Shown here: one piece after another, positions 11,796 through 19,479 of the stretch | Position numbering within the stretch: position 1 is the first letter of the stretch | How the letters are laid out: every line of letters begins with the position of its first letter | Virus record (IMG/VR): IMGVR_UViG_3300028654_000007 | Location: 1 to 24,710 of that record | Origin: a virus | Strand: one strand, 5' to 3' | DNA length: 24,710 bases | Notes under the pieces: model-generated | Told to the model about the DNA's origin: nothing | What the model saw: only the letters and a program-made list of their open reading frames with translations | The model's database searches: none | Translations under genes and position numbers: made by a program

Positions 11796-14630
11796 TTATT
11801 TGAGTTCAAATGCAAAACTATTTGAACTACTCCTTTGTTTTGTCTTAAATCCGAACTGCGGTTTACGACGTATTTCTTCTTTTTCTCCTGCAGAACTTAT
11901 CGCAGTCTTTCTCTTTTGAACGAAGTATCCTTTCTTATTTACATCAAACTTACTTGAATCAAACTGAGCTTTAGACTCAGCTGCTCCAGCTTTCGCACGA
12001 ACCGGAACTAAGTATCCGGTCATCTTAGCTGAGTTCAATAGTTTCTCAGAAAGTAAACCTTCTGCAGCTTGTAACGTCTGCGGTGCTTTGTTTGCTTTAA
12101 AGAATCGTCCTGGTTTAAACTTACCGTTCTCTTTGTGACCTTTGCCACGAACCTCGACGTCAAAAGCAATTTCAGGACCTTCGTATGATTTTGATGTTGG
12201 CAACAAACTTACAGGCACAGATGGTGGAGGTAGTTTGAAACTCGAAGTACTGCTTCCTGTGCTGCTAGCTTTAGAACTAGAACGATATAATGAACTTCCA
12301 TAAAATGCTCGACCTGACGAGTAGTCAGGGCTATAACTAATATTAGGTGATGAAGATGCCGTCGAACTCATAATAGAACTTTGGTTTGATGAATTGTTAC
12401 TACTCGTTTGCGATTTCTGGCTTGAATTATAACTTGAGTTACTATTATAAATTTGTGACGAGTTCGAGACGTTACTAGATTTGTTTGAACTGCTCGTCGA
12501 ACTGAGGTCATTTAATTTATTTGAACTTAATATTTTAGACGAGGGAAGATTTAGACTAGAGTTAAGTGAAGACTGATTACTTTGTATTAAACTAACTGTG
12601 GCTATCTTGCTAGGGGTCGAACTCTGCAGACTTGTAAATATTGCGGGCGTTGGGGATATATATGTTTTCCCAGAAGATAATTCACTGTAAGCTTGAGAAC
12701 CTTTATTAAATTGTTCTCGTGAACGTGTTAACTCAGCTTGAGACACTGTTTCTTCTTCTGCAACAGATATAACTTTAAATTCAGGCATAGCAACAGCACG
12801 ACCATTCTTTACTGTGTACTTTTCAAAACCAAATATTTGCCCAGCTAATGTTTGAGGCTCTTGTTTAACAAATTGAGATGTGACCGGGATTACTGCTTCT
12901 AATTCATTAGTACCTTGAGCTTTAACTGTTGGGGCAACTGGTTTTCCTTCTAAGTCGATAAATGATTTAGGTTGTATTGTTCCTTGTCCTATCTCAGAAC
13001 GTTTAGTTAGTACAGCCATACCTTGTGGTGCTAGAACTTCTTTTTGATATTCAGTTACTGCTGCGAATCCAGGTTGTTCTGCAATCTCACGAGGATAAGT
13101 TGTAACGCCTTTAACTTCAAACGTACCTATCGTCGGAACTTTAGGAAGAAGATTCTTTAAAGGGTTTAATGTAAATGAATATCCTTCCGCGTTAGGATCC
13201 AAGCCTAAGAAATAAGTAGATACTCTACCTTCTGGTGTTGCGTATAAACCAGGGTCTTGTAATCCGGCGAGTGTTCTTCCTCCCCCAACACCAATTTCTG
13301 TTCCTTTAATTCCTTGAGGTGAGGCAGTAACTAATTTATTTGTTTTTTGAAACTCAGCTAAAGCTTGTTGTGTCCCATACGACGTCGGGAATTTGCTTCC
13401 AGCAGTAACATCGGGTGATTCAACAGATTCTAAAGGAACTCTTTCAGCTCCCACTAAACTACTACTCTTAACAAATAAATCGACACCAGTATTTTTTATA
13501 ATATCTAAAACTTTTGGTGCTGCAACATTAGCGACAACCTTTCCCGTTAAGAATCCACTTTCAGCAGGAGTGCCCGTCAATATTTCATTAGGTATATTAG
13601 CAAGAGGTTTTATTATTTCATCGACTGGATGAGTGATAGCAGTCAAGATATTTTCAGCAGTAGTGATTGGATGCCTAATTGCTTGTGCAAATCCTATGCC
13701 TGTTTCTAAAATACCTGCTCCAAAACTAGTGAGACCTACTAATTCGTCATTGCCTTTAGATGGATTTCTATTAAAACTTAACGCACTCTCTTGAATGATT
13801 TGATTAATTTTAGATGATTGTTCTTCTAAATATCCTTTGGGTGTTAAAGTTTCTGCATAAACTGGGATTTGAGTTGTTTGATTTTGCGATAAAGATACTT
13901 GCCCAAGAGGTACAGAAGAAGTAATATCAGTAACCAACCCACTAGTCTTCCCAGATAATACATTAGGTAAACCGAATTCATTTTTACTAGTATTATTTTG
14001 TGCACTTATAACAGTTTGGATTGGCCTAGTAACATTACCCCCAGTCATATTACCGGACTGGAACCCGAACTGCGTATTGATTTGTGAATAAGATACTAAC
14101 GGTGATACAGCTTTCATCTGTGTCGGAGTTACTTCGAATCCAGCATTACCGTTGTACTGTCGTTCAGCGTCATTAACAAAGTTGCGTACGTTCTGATTAT
14201 CGCTAGGTAAAAGGTTCTGACCGCGTATGACTGCGTTTATAATCGCATTAGGGTCGTATCCTGCCTTTAATGCAGCGTTGACCTGATTTACTAAGAGAGG
14301 TTGCTCAGATGGCAAGGACGGGGCTATATTTACGTTTAATGGTTGTCCGTTGACGTTGTAGCCTGAAGTAGGCACAGCGGGGTTACTAACGCCGTTATAT
14401 GACCCAGTACTCGTGAAAGAACCAGTATTACTGTTTCCAACTGTCGAGATTGATGTATAAGGTGTGTCAACATACTTACCTGTGGATATATCATACGTCA
14501 TCGCCTTTCCTGTATTAGGATCGGTCGGATGTGGATTAGAATAATCAGGTTTGCCTTGAGGCGTTTGAGGCTGAGGAGCAGGGGGCCTGAGTGGTGTATT
14601 AGCATCAATGGGAGTATTACCTGTCGCCAT
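11796..14630 (-). CDS. Large Ser/Asn-rich virion-like protein, 944 aa
   Basis: The order is: a Pro/Gln/Asn-rich start (about 1-100); a helical middle with hydrophobic stretches (about 290-400, including TAENILTAITHPVDEII); a compact domain at about 415-560 (ALAEFQKTNKLVTASPQG, then GLYATPEGRVSTYFLG); a long Ser/Asn low-complexity linker (about 660-800); and a basic C-terminal domain with VRGKGHKENGKF and KGYFVQKRKTAISSAGEKEE. There is no signal peptide. Size and composition suit a minor or terminal virion protein. The 'S-P ... GLYATPE' pattern faintly recalls ADP-ribosyltransferase folds, which I treat as a hint only. It is a single-gene unit with its own leaderless promoter. Confidence 0.75.
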   Translation of the reverse strand: MATGNTPIDANTPLRPPAPQPQTPQGKPDYSNPHPTDPNTGKAMTYDISTGKYVDTPYTSISTVGNSNTGSFTSTGSYNGVSNPAVPTSGYNVNGQPLNVNIAPSLPSEQPLLVNQVNAALKAGYDPNAIINAVIRGQNLLPSDNQNVRNFVNDAERQYNGNAGFEVTPTQMKAVSPLVSYSQINTQFGFQSGNMTGGNVTRPIQTVISAQNNTSKNEFGLPNVLSGKTSGLVTDITSSVPLGQVSLSQNQTTQIPVYAETLTPKGYLEEQSSKINQIIQESALSFNRNPSKGNDELVGLTSFGAGILETGIGFAQAIRHPITTAENILTAITHPVDEIIKPLANIPNEILTGTPAESGFLTGKVVANVAAPKVLDIIKNTGVDLFVKSSSLVGAERVPLESVESPDVTAGSKFPTSYGTQQALAEFQKTNKLVTASPQGIKGTEIGVGGGRTLAGLQDPGLYATPEGRVSTYFLGLDPNAEGYSFTLNPLKNLLPKVPTIGTFEVKGVTTYPREIAEQPGFAAVTEYQKEVLAPQGMAVLTKRSEIGQGTIQPKSFIDLEGKPVAPTVKAQGTNELEAVIPVTSQFVKQEPQTLAGQIFGFEKYTVKNGRAVAMPEFKVISVAEEETVSQAELTRSREQFNKGSQAYSELSSGKTYISPTPAIFTSLQSSTPSKIATVSLIQSNQSSLNSSLNLPSSKILSSNKLNDLSSTSSSNKSSNVSNSSQIYNSNSSYNSSQKSQTSSNNSSNQSSIMSSTASSSPNISYSPDYSSGRAFYGSSLYRSSSKASSTGSSTSSFKLPPPSVPVSLLPTSKSYEGPEIAFDVEVRGKGHKENGKFKPGRFFKANKAPQTLQAAEGLLSEKLLNSAKMTGYLVPVRAKAGAAESKAQFDSSKFDVNKKGYFVQKRKTAISSAGEKEEIRRKPQFGFKTKQRSSSNSFAFELK

Positions 14631-14650
14631 ACTCCGTATCTAGACAGTAC

Positions 14651-14660
14651 TTATTAATAA
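14651..14660 (-). promoter_or_regulatory. TATA box of the 944-aa gene
   Basis: TTATTAATAA (palindromic) is centred 26 nt before ATG 14630, giving a leaderless message. The same TTTATTAATAA box, at the same distance, precedes the 215-aa glycoprotein at 23717, which suggests the two are expressed together. Confidence 0.55.
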
Positions 14661-14663
14661 AAG

Positions 14664-14795
14664 TTAGTCTTCTGTATCAAAATATCGATTAGCTAAATTC
14701 CAAGATAGCGGTATGATACACACATATAACATGATACCTGCTAAAAACGGAAATATAAAAAATAATAATGTTAAATAGATTAGTTTCAATTTCAA
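14664..14795 (-). CDS. Tiny membrane protein, 43 aa
   Basis: The frame begins at TTG 14795, two bases after the preceding TGA, and ends TAA 14664-14666. It reads MKLKLIYLTLLFFIFPFLAG... then LYVCIIPLSWNLANRYFDTED, one long or two short hydrophobic helices and an acidic tail. There is no ATG in range, so the TTG start is inferred from coupling (TTG is also used at 24361). Function unknown. Confidence 0.55.
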   Translation of the reverse strand: MKLKLIYLTLLFFIFPFLAGIMLYVCIIPLSWNLANRYFDTED

Positions 14796-14796
14796 A

Positions 14797-14913
14797 TCAT
14801 CCCAGTCTTACTTTCTTTGATTCCATATCGATAACAAATATCTCGTTCGTCAAGTAGTCACCAAATAAATAATCTGTTGTTGTTTCTATTGTATGATAGT
14901 TGTGCATGGTCAT
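14797..14913 (-). CDS. Small acidic protein, 38 aa
   Basis: ATG 14913 shares a base with the upstream TGA (TGATG). It begins MTMHNYHTIETTTDYLFGDY and ends ESKKVRLG. There are several strand-forming residues and no membrane segment or Cys. Translational coupling supports it. Unknown function. Confidence 0.55.
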   Translation of the reverse strand: MTMHNYHTIETTTDYLFGDYLTNEIFVIDMESKKVRLG

Positions 14914-15227
14914 CATATCTCATCCTTATCCCCGACAGTTAATACTGATTCAGTCGGTTTCTTTTCTACTTCTTTTATTACTGTCTGTGTAACAATCTTT
15001 GGTCGCACATATGATTGAGCTTCTATCTTTTTACCAAACCCAGTCGCTATGATTTGTACTTTCATCATCGGCGAATATTCTGATTTAATAAATCGTATTG
15101 CGAATCCGTGTGAGCCAACTTTAGTAGCTCCACCATTCGACGCAATCCCGTGCAGTTCTCCTTGATGAACAAAACACTCGTCGATAACTGTCCCGTCAGT
15201 CGGTTGTGAGTTTGGTAACGGTAGCAT
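14913..15227 (-). CDS. Hypothetical protein, 104 aa
   Basis: It starts MLPLPNSQPTDGTVIDECF with GAAGAGGG before the ATG and a TATA-like AATTTATAC at 15258-15266. The N-terminal two thirds look beta-rich (GFAIRFIKSEYSPMMKVQII), the C-terminus is a charged tail (TVIKEVEKKPTES). An OB-fold-like small barrel is conceivable, which would suit an ssDNA-binding role, but there is no diagnostic motif. It heads a three-gene unit that ends at 14664. Confidence 0.75.
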   Translation of the reverse strand: MLPLPNSQPTDGTVIDECFVHQGELHGIASNGGATKVGSHGFAIRFIKSEYSPMMKVQIIATGFGKKIEAQSYVRPKIVTQTVIKEVEKKPTESVLTVGDKDEI

Positions 15228-15277
15228 GAACCCTCTTCATATGTTTATAATAATCAGTGTATAAATTAAAAGTATCA

Positions 15278-15703
15278 TTACATTTTTTGCAATTCAATGT
15301 CATTAGCTTTAACCTTTTTCTTTCTATCTAAAAATGGAACTCCAAAGTGTGTCGTGAATTCCTTTACTGTAAATTGAAAGTCTGCATCCATAAACATAAC
15401 TAAACAAGGTGACCTATTTGGTTTAAACAAAAGATAAAATTCATCGGGCGCATAATTCATAGTTGATGATTTCTCGACTAATTTGGCATACAACTCACAA
15501 AGTTTAGTCCAATGATTAACACCTAAGTCTTTCCAACGTTTGCATTCAACTGCAACTTTATGTTCACGTGAGACTAAATCAACTTGGCTCACGAAACCTT
15601 CACCACCGTATCGTTGTATGTCGTGAAAGACTGGAAGTAAACTATCTCGACATTCTAATTCAAACTGACTTCCTTTCGTGCGTGCTGACCGTTGCGTTGT
15701 CAT
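15278..15703 (-). CDS. PD-(D/E)XK nuclease, Holliday-junction-resolvase-like
   Basis: In 141 residues the order is KGSQFE (E15), then a glycine-rich turn, VDLV (D42) and VAVECKRWK (E53-C-K55). This is the E ... D ... ExK catalytic set of archaeal Hjc-type resolvases, including the initial KG(S)xxE helix and the length. It would resolve branched DNA in replication or recombination. A Very-short or type II-like restriction nuclease is the alternative; no partner methyltransferase is adjacent (the methyltransferase is 9 kb away on the other strand). The start overlaps the preceding stop (TAATG). Confidence 0.75.
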   Translation of the reverse strand: MTTQRSARTKGSQFELECRDSLLPVFHDIQRYGGEGFVSQVDLVSREHKVAVECKRWKDLGVNHWTKLCELYAKLVEKSSTMNYAPDEFYLLFKPNRSPCLVMFMDADFQFTVKEFTTHFGVPFLDRKKKVKANDIELQKM

Positions 15704-15876
15704 TAACCCACCACTTGTCGCATGAAGTCAATTAACTTTACCGTACCTATCAATGAACTTTCAATTGATTGCAATGCGAGAGTCATATGCAAACTATCTG
15801 AATTATTCTTTTGCATAGTCTCGACTACAATCAACAACTCATTAATATGTTTCCGTATTAAGTCAAGGTCGTTCAC
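15703..15876 (-). CDS. Small helical protein, 57 aa
   Basis: The GTG start at 15876 overlaps the upstream TGA (GTGA), and the TAA overlaps the nuclease ATG. It begins MNDLDLIRKHINELLIVVET and is amphipathic-helical almost throughout, with a likely coiled coil at residues 3-50. Being wedged between two coupled genes and fully open supports it despite the GTG start. Perhaps a partner of the nuclease. Confidence 0.6.
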   Translation of the reverse strand: MNDLDLIRKHINELLIVVETMQKNNSDSLHMTLALQSIESSLIGTVKLIDFMRQVVG

Positions 15877-16544
15877 TTTATCCTCGCGACTACTGCGTCA
15901 TACAACAAGTCAGTCTCTTCTTGTGTGAACTCTCGTCTAATCATTACTGCTTTGAAATTATCATCAAGGTATTTCTTTAAGTCAGTATGTTGAGTCTTAC
16001 CATCTAACAAAGTAGTTTGACTGAATGCTTGAATCCAATCTGAACCCATTGCAACAAACTTGTCAACTACTTCTTGTACGTAAGTCTCGTCAAGGAAACT
16101 TCTTCCTGTTGGCAATCCAGGTAACGGTAAAACAGTATTAACTTTCTTTGCTGAGTCTATCGACTGAAAGTTATAACCAACTCCTTTCTCACCTTGATAC
16201 AATGTCAACTTAAACTCGCGGTCAACCCAATATGAGTTAGGTTGTTCCTTAAGTTTCTTAGCCAAAGCTTCGGGGAACTCTAAATCAATATACGTACATG
16301 AACGTTGATATATTTTTTCCATATCTGCAAACGCTTCTCTATTTAATACGAACACGTTTATTCGTGCAGTAATAAACTTCTTTGTTTCCGTTGGTTCAAG
16401 ATAAAACGGTTCTCGTGTTATTCTGCCGTGAATGCAATCGTCAACACTCATGCCAAAACCAGTTGCGTTCAATCTTGCGATTCTAAAATAACTATAATCT
16501 TTGCTGTCTTTTTTAGACGTGTATGTTTTTAGTTCTAGTTTCAT
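15873..16544 (-). CDS. Hypothetical protein, 223 aa
   Basis: I start it at ATG 16544 (MKLELKTYTSKKDSKDYSYF), one base after the preceding stop; the upstream in-frame codon at 16565 would overlap the neighbour more. The first half is beta-rich and basic (FRIARLNATG..., KKFITARINVFVLN), the second half helical. It could be a nucleic-acid-binding protein with an OB-like first domain, given its place before a nuclease, but no motif is diagnostic. Confidence 0.75.
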   Translation of the reverse strand: MKLELKTYTSKKDSKDYSYFRIARLNATGFGMSVDDCIHGRITREPFYLEPTETKKFITARINVFVLNREAFADMEKIYQRSCTYIDLEFPEALAKKLKEQPNSYWVDREFKLTLYQGEKGVGYNFQSIDSAKKVNTVLPLPGLPTGRSFLDETYVQEVVDKFVAMGSDWIQAFSQTTLLDGKTQHTDLKKYLDDNFKAVMIRREFTQEETDLLYDAVVARIK

Positions 16545-16545
16545 T

Positions 16546-16899
16546 TTAGTTCGCCTCGTTAACACAATAATTTAATAATTGCTGTGTACTTGTTAAACAA
16601 GTTACTTGCATCATTAGTGCAGAACATAAACTTGTGTCATAACTAATATATGTTTGATTTATTTTGCCACAGAACTCAAAAGCAACCTTTTGATTGCCGT
16701 ACAAAGCGGAAGACGAATTAGTTACATGAATTGGTTGATTTGTGTTACTTATAATGATACTTAGCAAAATACCAAATACACAAAAACAAACCACTGCAAA
16801 AAATATTAAGATGCCACCTTGCGTTGTCAAAGTATCCAGTTGTGAATCCATCTCTTTTAATCTATAAAGAATATTTTCTTTATAATTTTTATCATTCAT
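16546..16899 (-). CDS. Single-span protein with Cys/sequon ectodomain, 117 aa
   Basis: ATG 16899 has GGAGAG nine bases upstream; the TTG at 16908 is too close to it. An N-terminal hydrophilic helix (about 28 residues) precedes a membrane helix at about 29-50. The ectodomain has sequons NSS and NQT and five Cys (FCGKINQTY ... SLCS ... VTCLT ... NYCVNEAN). Topology N-in, C-out. Same plan as the genes at 2134, 3519, 17609, 20979 and 21180. No family recognised. Confidence 0.75.
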   Translation of the reverse strand: MNDKNYKENILYRLKEMDSQLDTLTTQGGILIFFAVVCFCVFGILLSIIISNTNQPIHVTNSSSALYGNQKVAFEFCGKINQTYISYDTSLCSALMMQVTCLTSTQQLLNYCVNEAN

Positions 16900-16916
16900 A
16901 GTTTTCAACTCTCCAT

Positions 16917-17039
16917 TTAAACATATTCAAAATCTTTCAAGCCACGGTTACAAACCGCAGCTTCTTCAATTGACCGATACGACAACAAGACTCGTTCGCC
17001 TGTTGCGCGTATCGTTGCTGAAATTGATTTAAGTCTCAT
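16917..17039 (-). CDS. Small protein, 40 aa, NUMOD-like helix
   Basis: ATG 17039 lies inside the last codons of the upstream gene (11-nt overlap). It begins MRLKSISATIRATGERVLLS and continues YRSIEEAAVCNRG. The 'TGE...YRSIEEAA' pattern is like the small NUMOD/repeat DNA-binding motif found next to homing endonucleases. Starting it at 17123 instead would overrun a better gene in another frame. The assignment is weak. Confidence 0.5.
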   Translation of the reverse strand: MRLKSISATIRATGERVLLSYRSIEEAAVCNRGLKDFEYV

Positions 17040-17166
17040 CCCGATACTTCCCGTACTTAAACATCTTCCAATGTTTTCTACAATATGTATCTGCACTATA
17101 ACCATCTCGTTTATATTCGGCATACGGTTTATTCGTGCAGCATAAGACTATGCATTTGTTTTTCAT
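17029..17166 (-). CDS. Small Cys/His protein, 45 aa, zinc-finger-like
   Basis: ATG 17166 overlaps the preceding TGA (ATGA). It begins MKNKCIVLCCTNKPYAEYKR and goes on GYSADTYCRKHWKMFKYGK. The pattern C ... CC ... YCRKHWKMFKYG matches the small 'C-x-C ... G-x-C-x-x-H-x-x-x-x-x-x-G' zinc motif seen at the N-terminus of many phage HNH endonucleases, here without the HNH domain. An alternative open frame over the same bases lacks coupling and motif. Confidence 0.6.
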   Translation of the reverse strand: MKNKCIVLCCTNKPYAEYKRDGYSADTYCRKHWKMFKYGKYRDET

Positions 17167-17399
17167 CGTCTAGTCCTTGTCAAATGTTCGTCTACTGTTT
17201 CAATCAACACAGGTTCTGGTTTTGGTAATGATGTAATCAGTCTTTCAATCAAAGAACGATTCAATGTGAACATAAACAGCATTCCCATAATTAAGCCAAC
17301 CCAATAACAAAAGTCAGGAGCCGAAACTATTGTTCTTTGAATAAACATAGACAACAAACTAAAGCTAACTACGAATATAAGTTCGTGTTTTAAACTCAT
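17163..17399 (-). CDS. Two-helix membrane protein, 78 aa
   Basis: Helices lie at about residues 7-27 and 31-46, followed by a hydrophilic tail ending EHLTRTRR. It starts at ATG 17399, sharing a base with the upstream TAA, and its TGA overlaps the next ATG. N- and C-termini are probably both inside. Unknown function. Confidence 0.75.
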   Translation of the reverse strand: MSLKHELIFVVSFSLLSMFIQRTIVSAPDFCYWVGLIMGMLFMFTLNRSLIERLITSLPKPEPVLIETVDEHLTRTRR

Positions 17400-17503
17400 T
17401 AGTAATCCCTCGTCTTGAAATCGTCACTCAACAAAACAATATTACCGCAATCGTTTCTTATTCGATATGCGTGATGTATATCTAATTTTTTATAAAGTCT
17501 CAT
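17399..17503 (-). CDS. Small protein, 34 aa
   Basis: ATG 17503 overlaps the previous gene by 14 nt and TAA 17399-17401 overlaps the next ATG. It begins MRLYKKLDIHHAYRIRNDCG and ends KTRDY. Two His and one Cys suggest metal binding at most. Supported only by open frame and coupling. Confidence 0.5.
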   Translation of the reverse strand: MRLYKKLDIHHAYRIRNDCGNIVLLSDDFKTRDY

Positions 17504-17612
17504 CAGTATCGTCAACCTCTTCAAAAGAATCAATTCTTCTGCCGCAAGCGCAATACTCGAACTGAGTATCAATCACTCGACCACAACCGCAATATAAGAT
17601 CGTCTCTTTCAT
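17490..17612 (-). CDS. Mini zinc-ribbon protein, 40 aa
   Basis: ATG 17612 overlaps the upstream TGA. It begins MKETILYCGCGRVIDTQFEY with CGC near residue 8 and CACGRRID near residue 22, then an acidic tail EEVDDTDETL. The paired CxC knuckles can hold one zinc ion. One of at least seven very small Cys-knuckle genes in this genome. Confidence 0.7.
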   Translation of the reverse strand: MKETILYCGCGRVIDTQFEYCACGRRIDSFEEVDDTDETL

Positions 17613-17893
17613 TTTATCAACCCAGTTTGTTTACATGAAGCAAATAACTTTAATTGATCATTGGTTAAATTATAATTATGTTCATTAAAACATTGTAAAA
17701 TCAAGCAAGACGTCTGCGCATCAGGTTCAGCATGCATAAATTCTTGACCTATTACTTTAACGTCAGTATATTGTTGATAACAAATATTTGCAGGCGTTGT
17801 GTATAAATAGTACATTATTGCACCTGCTCCGCCAAATACAAAAATACACATAAACACAGTTTCAATTATTTGCACCTTGTTTGAATAAATCAT
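17609..17893 (-). CDS. Single-span protein with Cys/sequon ectodomain, 94 aa
   Basis: One helix at about residues 9-31 follows a very short N-terminus (MIYSNKVQ). The ectodomain has four Cys (NICYQQY ... TSCLILQCFN ... ASCKQTG) and the sequon NLT. The ATG is about 3 nt after the predicted transcription start (leaderless). Its promoter carries the ACACTATAC motif. It heads a unit that runs through 17612-15278. Confidence 0.8.
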   Translation of the reverse strand: MIYSNKVQIIETVFMCIFVFGGAGAIMYYLYTTPANICYQQYTDVKVIGQEFMHAEPDAQTSCLILQCFNEHNYNLTNDQLKLFASCKQTGLIK

Positions 17894-17902
17894 AGTCGTT
17901 GT

Positions 17903-17930
17903 GTATAGTGTAACTCATATATAAATGTTT
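17903..17930 (-). promoter_or_regulatory. Promoter with ACACTATAC operator-like motif
   Basis: The minus strand reads AACATTTATATATGAGTT (17929 downward) then ACACTATAC (17911-17903), which lies between the TATA box and the predicted start near 17896. AACATTTATATA matches the first 12 bases of the capsid and noncoding-RNA promoters. ACACTATAC matches both arms of the inverted repeat at 22764-22813. Confidence 0.6.
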
Positions 17931-17938
17931 ACCACAAG

Positions 17939-19114
17939 CTATAGTGTTTCCACAGTCAGCTTACCACTATTAGTAGCCACTCTCGTCGTGACAAACTGAA
18001 TATAGTTTTTGTGCATAACATACAACTGTAATTCTAATTGTCTGAACTCGTCGACAGACTCAGCATATAATTTTAATCGCGTGCAAATAGTTTGCCAGTT
18101 TCTATTCCATCTAGGATTAGCAAACTTAGTTTGTAACTCAGCGTCACGAACATTAGGTTTAGCATCCAGTTCTTTTTGAAAGTTTAACTCGTAGTATCTA
18201 TGGTTACGTAAGAAGTTATCCAACTGCGCATACTCCTCGTCAGTAACAGAACGTTGCACGTGCCCGAACTTCTCAAGACAAGCGGAATCATTCGGATCAT
18301 TGCTACCACCTGATAACATGATCGGAAATATTCTAGACAATATCTTAGGTTGGAATATTTGGTCAAAGATTAATTCATCCTCGTCTCGTGGAAAGTTACT
18401 AAACGTCATCGTCGACAGATTATTTATATCTGCACGTTCTGCGGTTCCTTGCATTGAACGTTTGTCAGATATATATTCGGGTTTAAAGTCCCCAGTGTCT
18501 TCGTAGAACTTAGCTAAGTCTCGACGGTCAGGGGCTTCTACTTGTTGTACTTCGTTAAGACCTATTACTTTATTCTTAGCACAAATAAGATACTTTAGTT
18601 TAGCGTGACTAGGTTTGTTTACAATTGAAACGTCACCACGTAATAAGCCTAGCAAAGTCAAAGTAGAATCTTTAAGCCAACCTGGATAACTGACAGCACG
18701 GATATTAATTCGTTCTACGTATGCGGCATCGACTATTAGTTTCCATACACGCAACTCGTCAGGTGCTTTGTGTTCGAAGTTCATGAACGCATCTATGAAC
18801 TGTTTATATGACATCGTTCGTTCTGGTCGAACTTCAACGGGTTTACAACTCTCAACGACAAGATAACCTTTACCGCGATACGGTGTACGCTGACTAGCAA
18901 TAATTTTTATCGGCAAAAGACTTATAACGTCTTGCACTTCGGTAGTTTCAACTAAATAATTATCAACACCTTTCTTAAACGGATAATAATATCTAACCTC
19001 GTCGCCAACCTTACGCGCAATCATGTCACCAGTTATATCGGCTGCAGTTAAAATGTTAGTATACTTGCGTTGATTGTATGCATATATCTTATCGTAATGC
19101 CAAATTAAATTCAT
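17939..19114 (-). CDS. AAA+-like replication protein with non-canonical P-loop, 391 aa
   Basis: The middle holds YPGWLKDST (143-151) where a Walker A loop would be, then a hydrophobic segment, VIGLNEVQ (183-190) as a Walker-B-like strand, STMTFSN (234-240) as a sensor-1-like strand, and ILSRIFPIML as a sensor-2 or Arg-finger-like helix. I recall archaeal virus and plasmid proteins with the same order, bearing a G-K-D-S loop in place of GKT; here it is L-K-D-S. The first 110 residues are a separate beta-rich domain. It may be the replication initiator or helicase, or an inactive relative. ATPase activity is uncertain. Confidence 0.6.
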   Translation of the reverse strand: MNLIWHYDKIYAYNQRKYTNILTAADITGDMIARKVGDEVRYYYPFKKGVDNYLVETTEVQDVISLLPIKIIASQRTPYRGKGYLVVESCKPVEVRPERTMSYKQFIDAFMNFEHKAPDELRVWKLIVDAAYVERINIRAVSYPGWLKDSTLTLLGLLRGDVSIVNKPSHAKLKYLICAKNKVIGLNEVQQVEAPDRRDLAKFYEDTGDFKPEYISDKRSMQGTAERADINNLSTMTFSNFPRDEDELIFDQIFQPKILSRIFPIMLSGGSNDPNDSACLEKFGHVQRSVTDEEYAQLDNFLRNHRYYELNFQKELDAKPNVRDAELQTKFANPRWNRNWQTICTRLKLYAESVDEFRQLELQLYVMHKNYIQFVTTRVATNSGKLTVETL

Positions 19115-19212
19115 TCGCGTTCCCCTTTACATTCATACTTAACATGTTTGTCTGCTTGAGCGTAAGTCCAGAAAGTCTTACCGCATTTGTTACAACGAAA
19201 ACCATCTTCCAT
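19111..19212 (-). CDS. Single C2HC zinc finger, 33 aa
   Basis: The whole protein is one finger: MEDGFRCNKCGKTFWTYAQA then DKHVKYECKGERE. CxxC, the aromatic after the second Cys, and H ... C at the helix match classic C2H2/C2HC fingers. ATG 19212 is 2 nt after the upstream stop; TGA overlaps the next ATG (ATGA). Likely binds DNA or acts as a tiny adaptor. Confidence 0.75.
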   Translation of the reverse strand: MEDGFRCNKCGKTFWTYAQADKHVKYECKGERE

Positions 19213-19213
19213 A

Positions 19214-19372
19214 TTACCACGTCCCGAATCTTGCGAAGTCTAATAATATTCCGTATGTGATTGTGAATGTTAAAATTAAACCAATTACTAAAAACATATT
19301 GATAAAGAATATTTTATCATCCTCGTCAATAAAGGTCCAAGCCAGTCCGTATTCGCGAAGTATGTTTTTCAT
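19214..19372 (-). CDS. Single-span membrane protein, 52 aa
   Basis: I choose ATG 19372 (MKNILREYGLAWTFIDEDDK) because it overlaps the stop of the upstream gene (ATGA) and has a GGGAG sequence upstream; the earlier in-frame ATG 19405 would overlap that gene widely. One helix covers about residues 22-43, and the tail is LLDFARFGTW. Unknown function. Confidence 0.65.
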   Translation of the reverse strand: MKNILREYGLAWTFIDEDDKIFFINMFLVIGLILTFTITYGILLDFARFGTW

Positions 19373-19479
19373 AAGTTCTCTTTCTCCCAGCGGTATTGTT
19401 CCCACGATTCCTTAGCGTCGTGATACGGATCATACTCGCTCTTTAGGAATCTGTCTAATTGGCGTTGAAAATAATTCAT
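19369..19479 (-). CDS. Small charged protein, 36 aa
   Basis: It begins MNYFQRQLDRFLKSEYDPYH and continues DAKESWEQYRWEKENL. Start and stop both overlap neighbours (ATGA twice). It is one amphipathic, highly charged and aromatic helix. Unknown function. Confidence 0.65.
   Translation of the reverse strand: MNYFQRQLDRFLKSEYDPYHDAKESWEQYRWEKENL

Noticed and set aside
17040-17123. Longer start (17123) for the 40-aa gene
   Set aside because: The bases are better explained by the ATGA-coupled Cys/His gene 17029-17166 in another frame.
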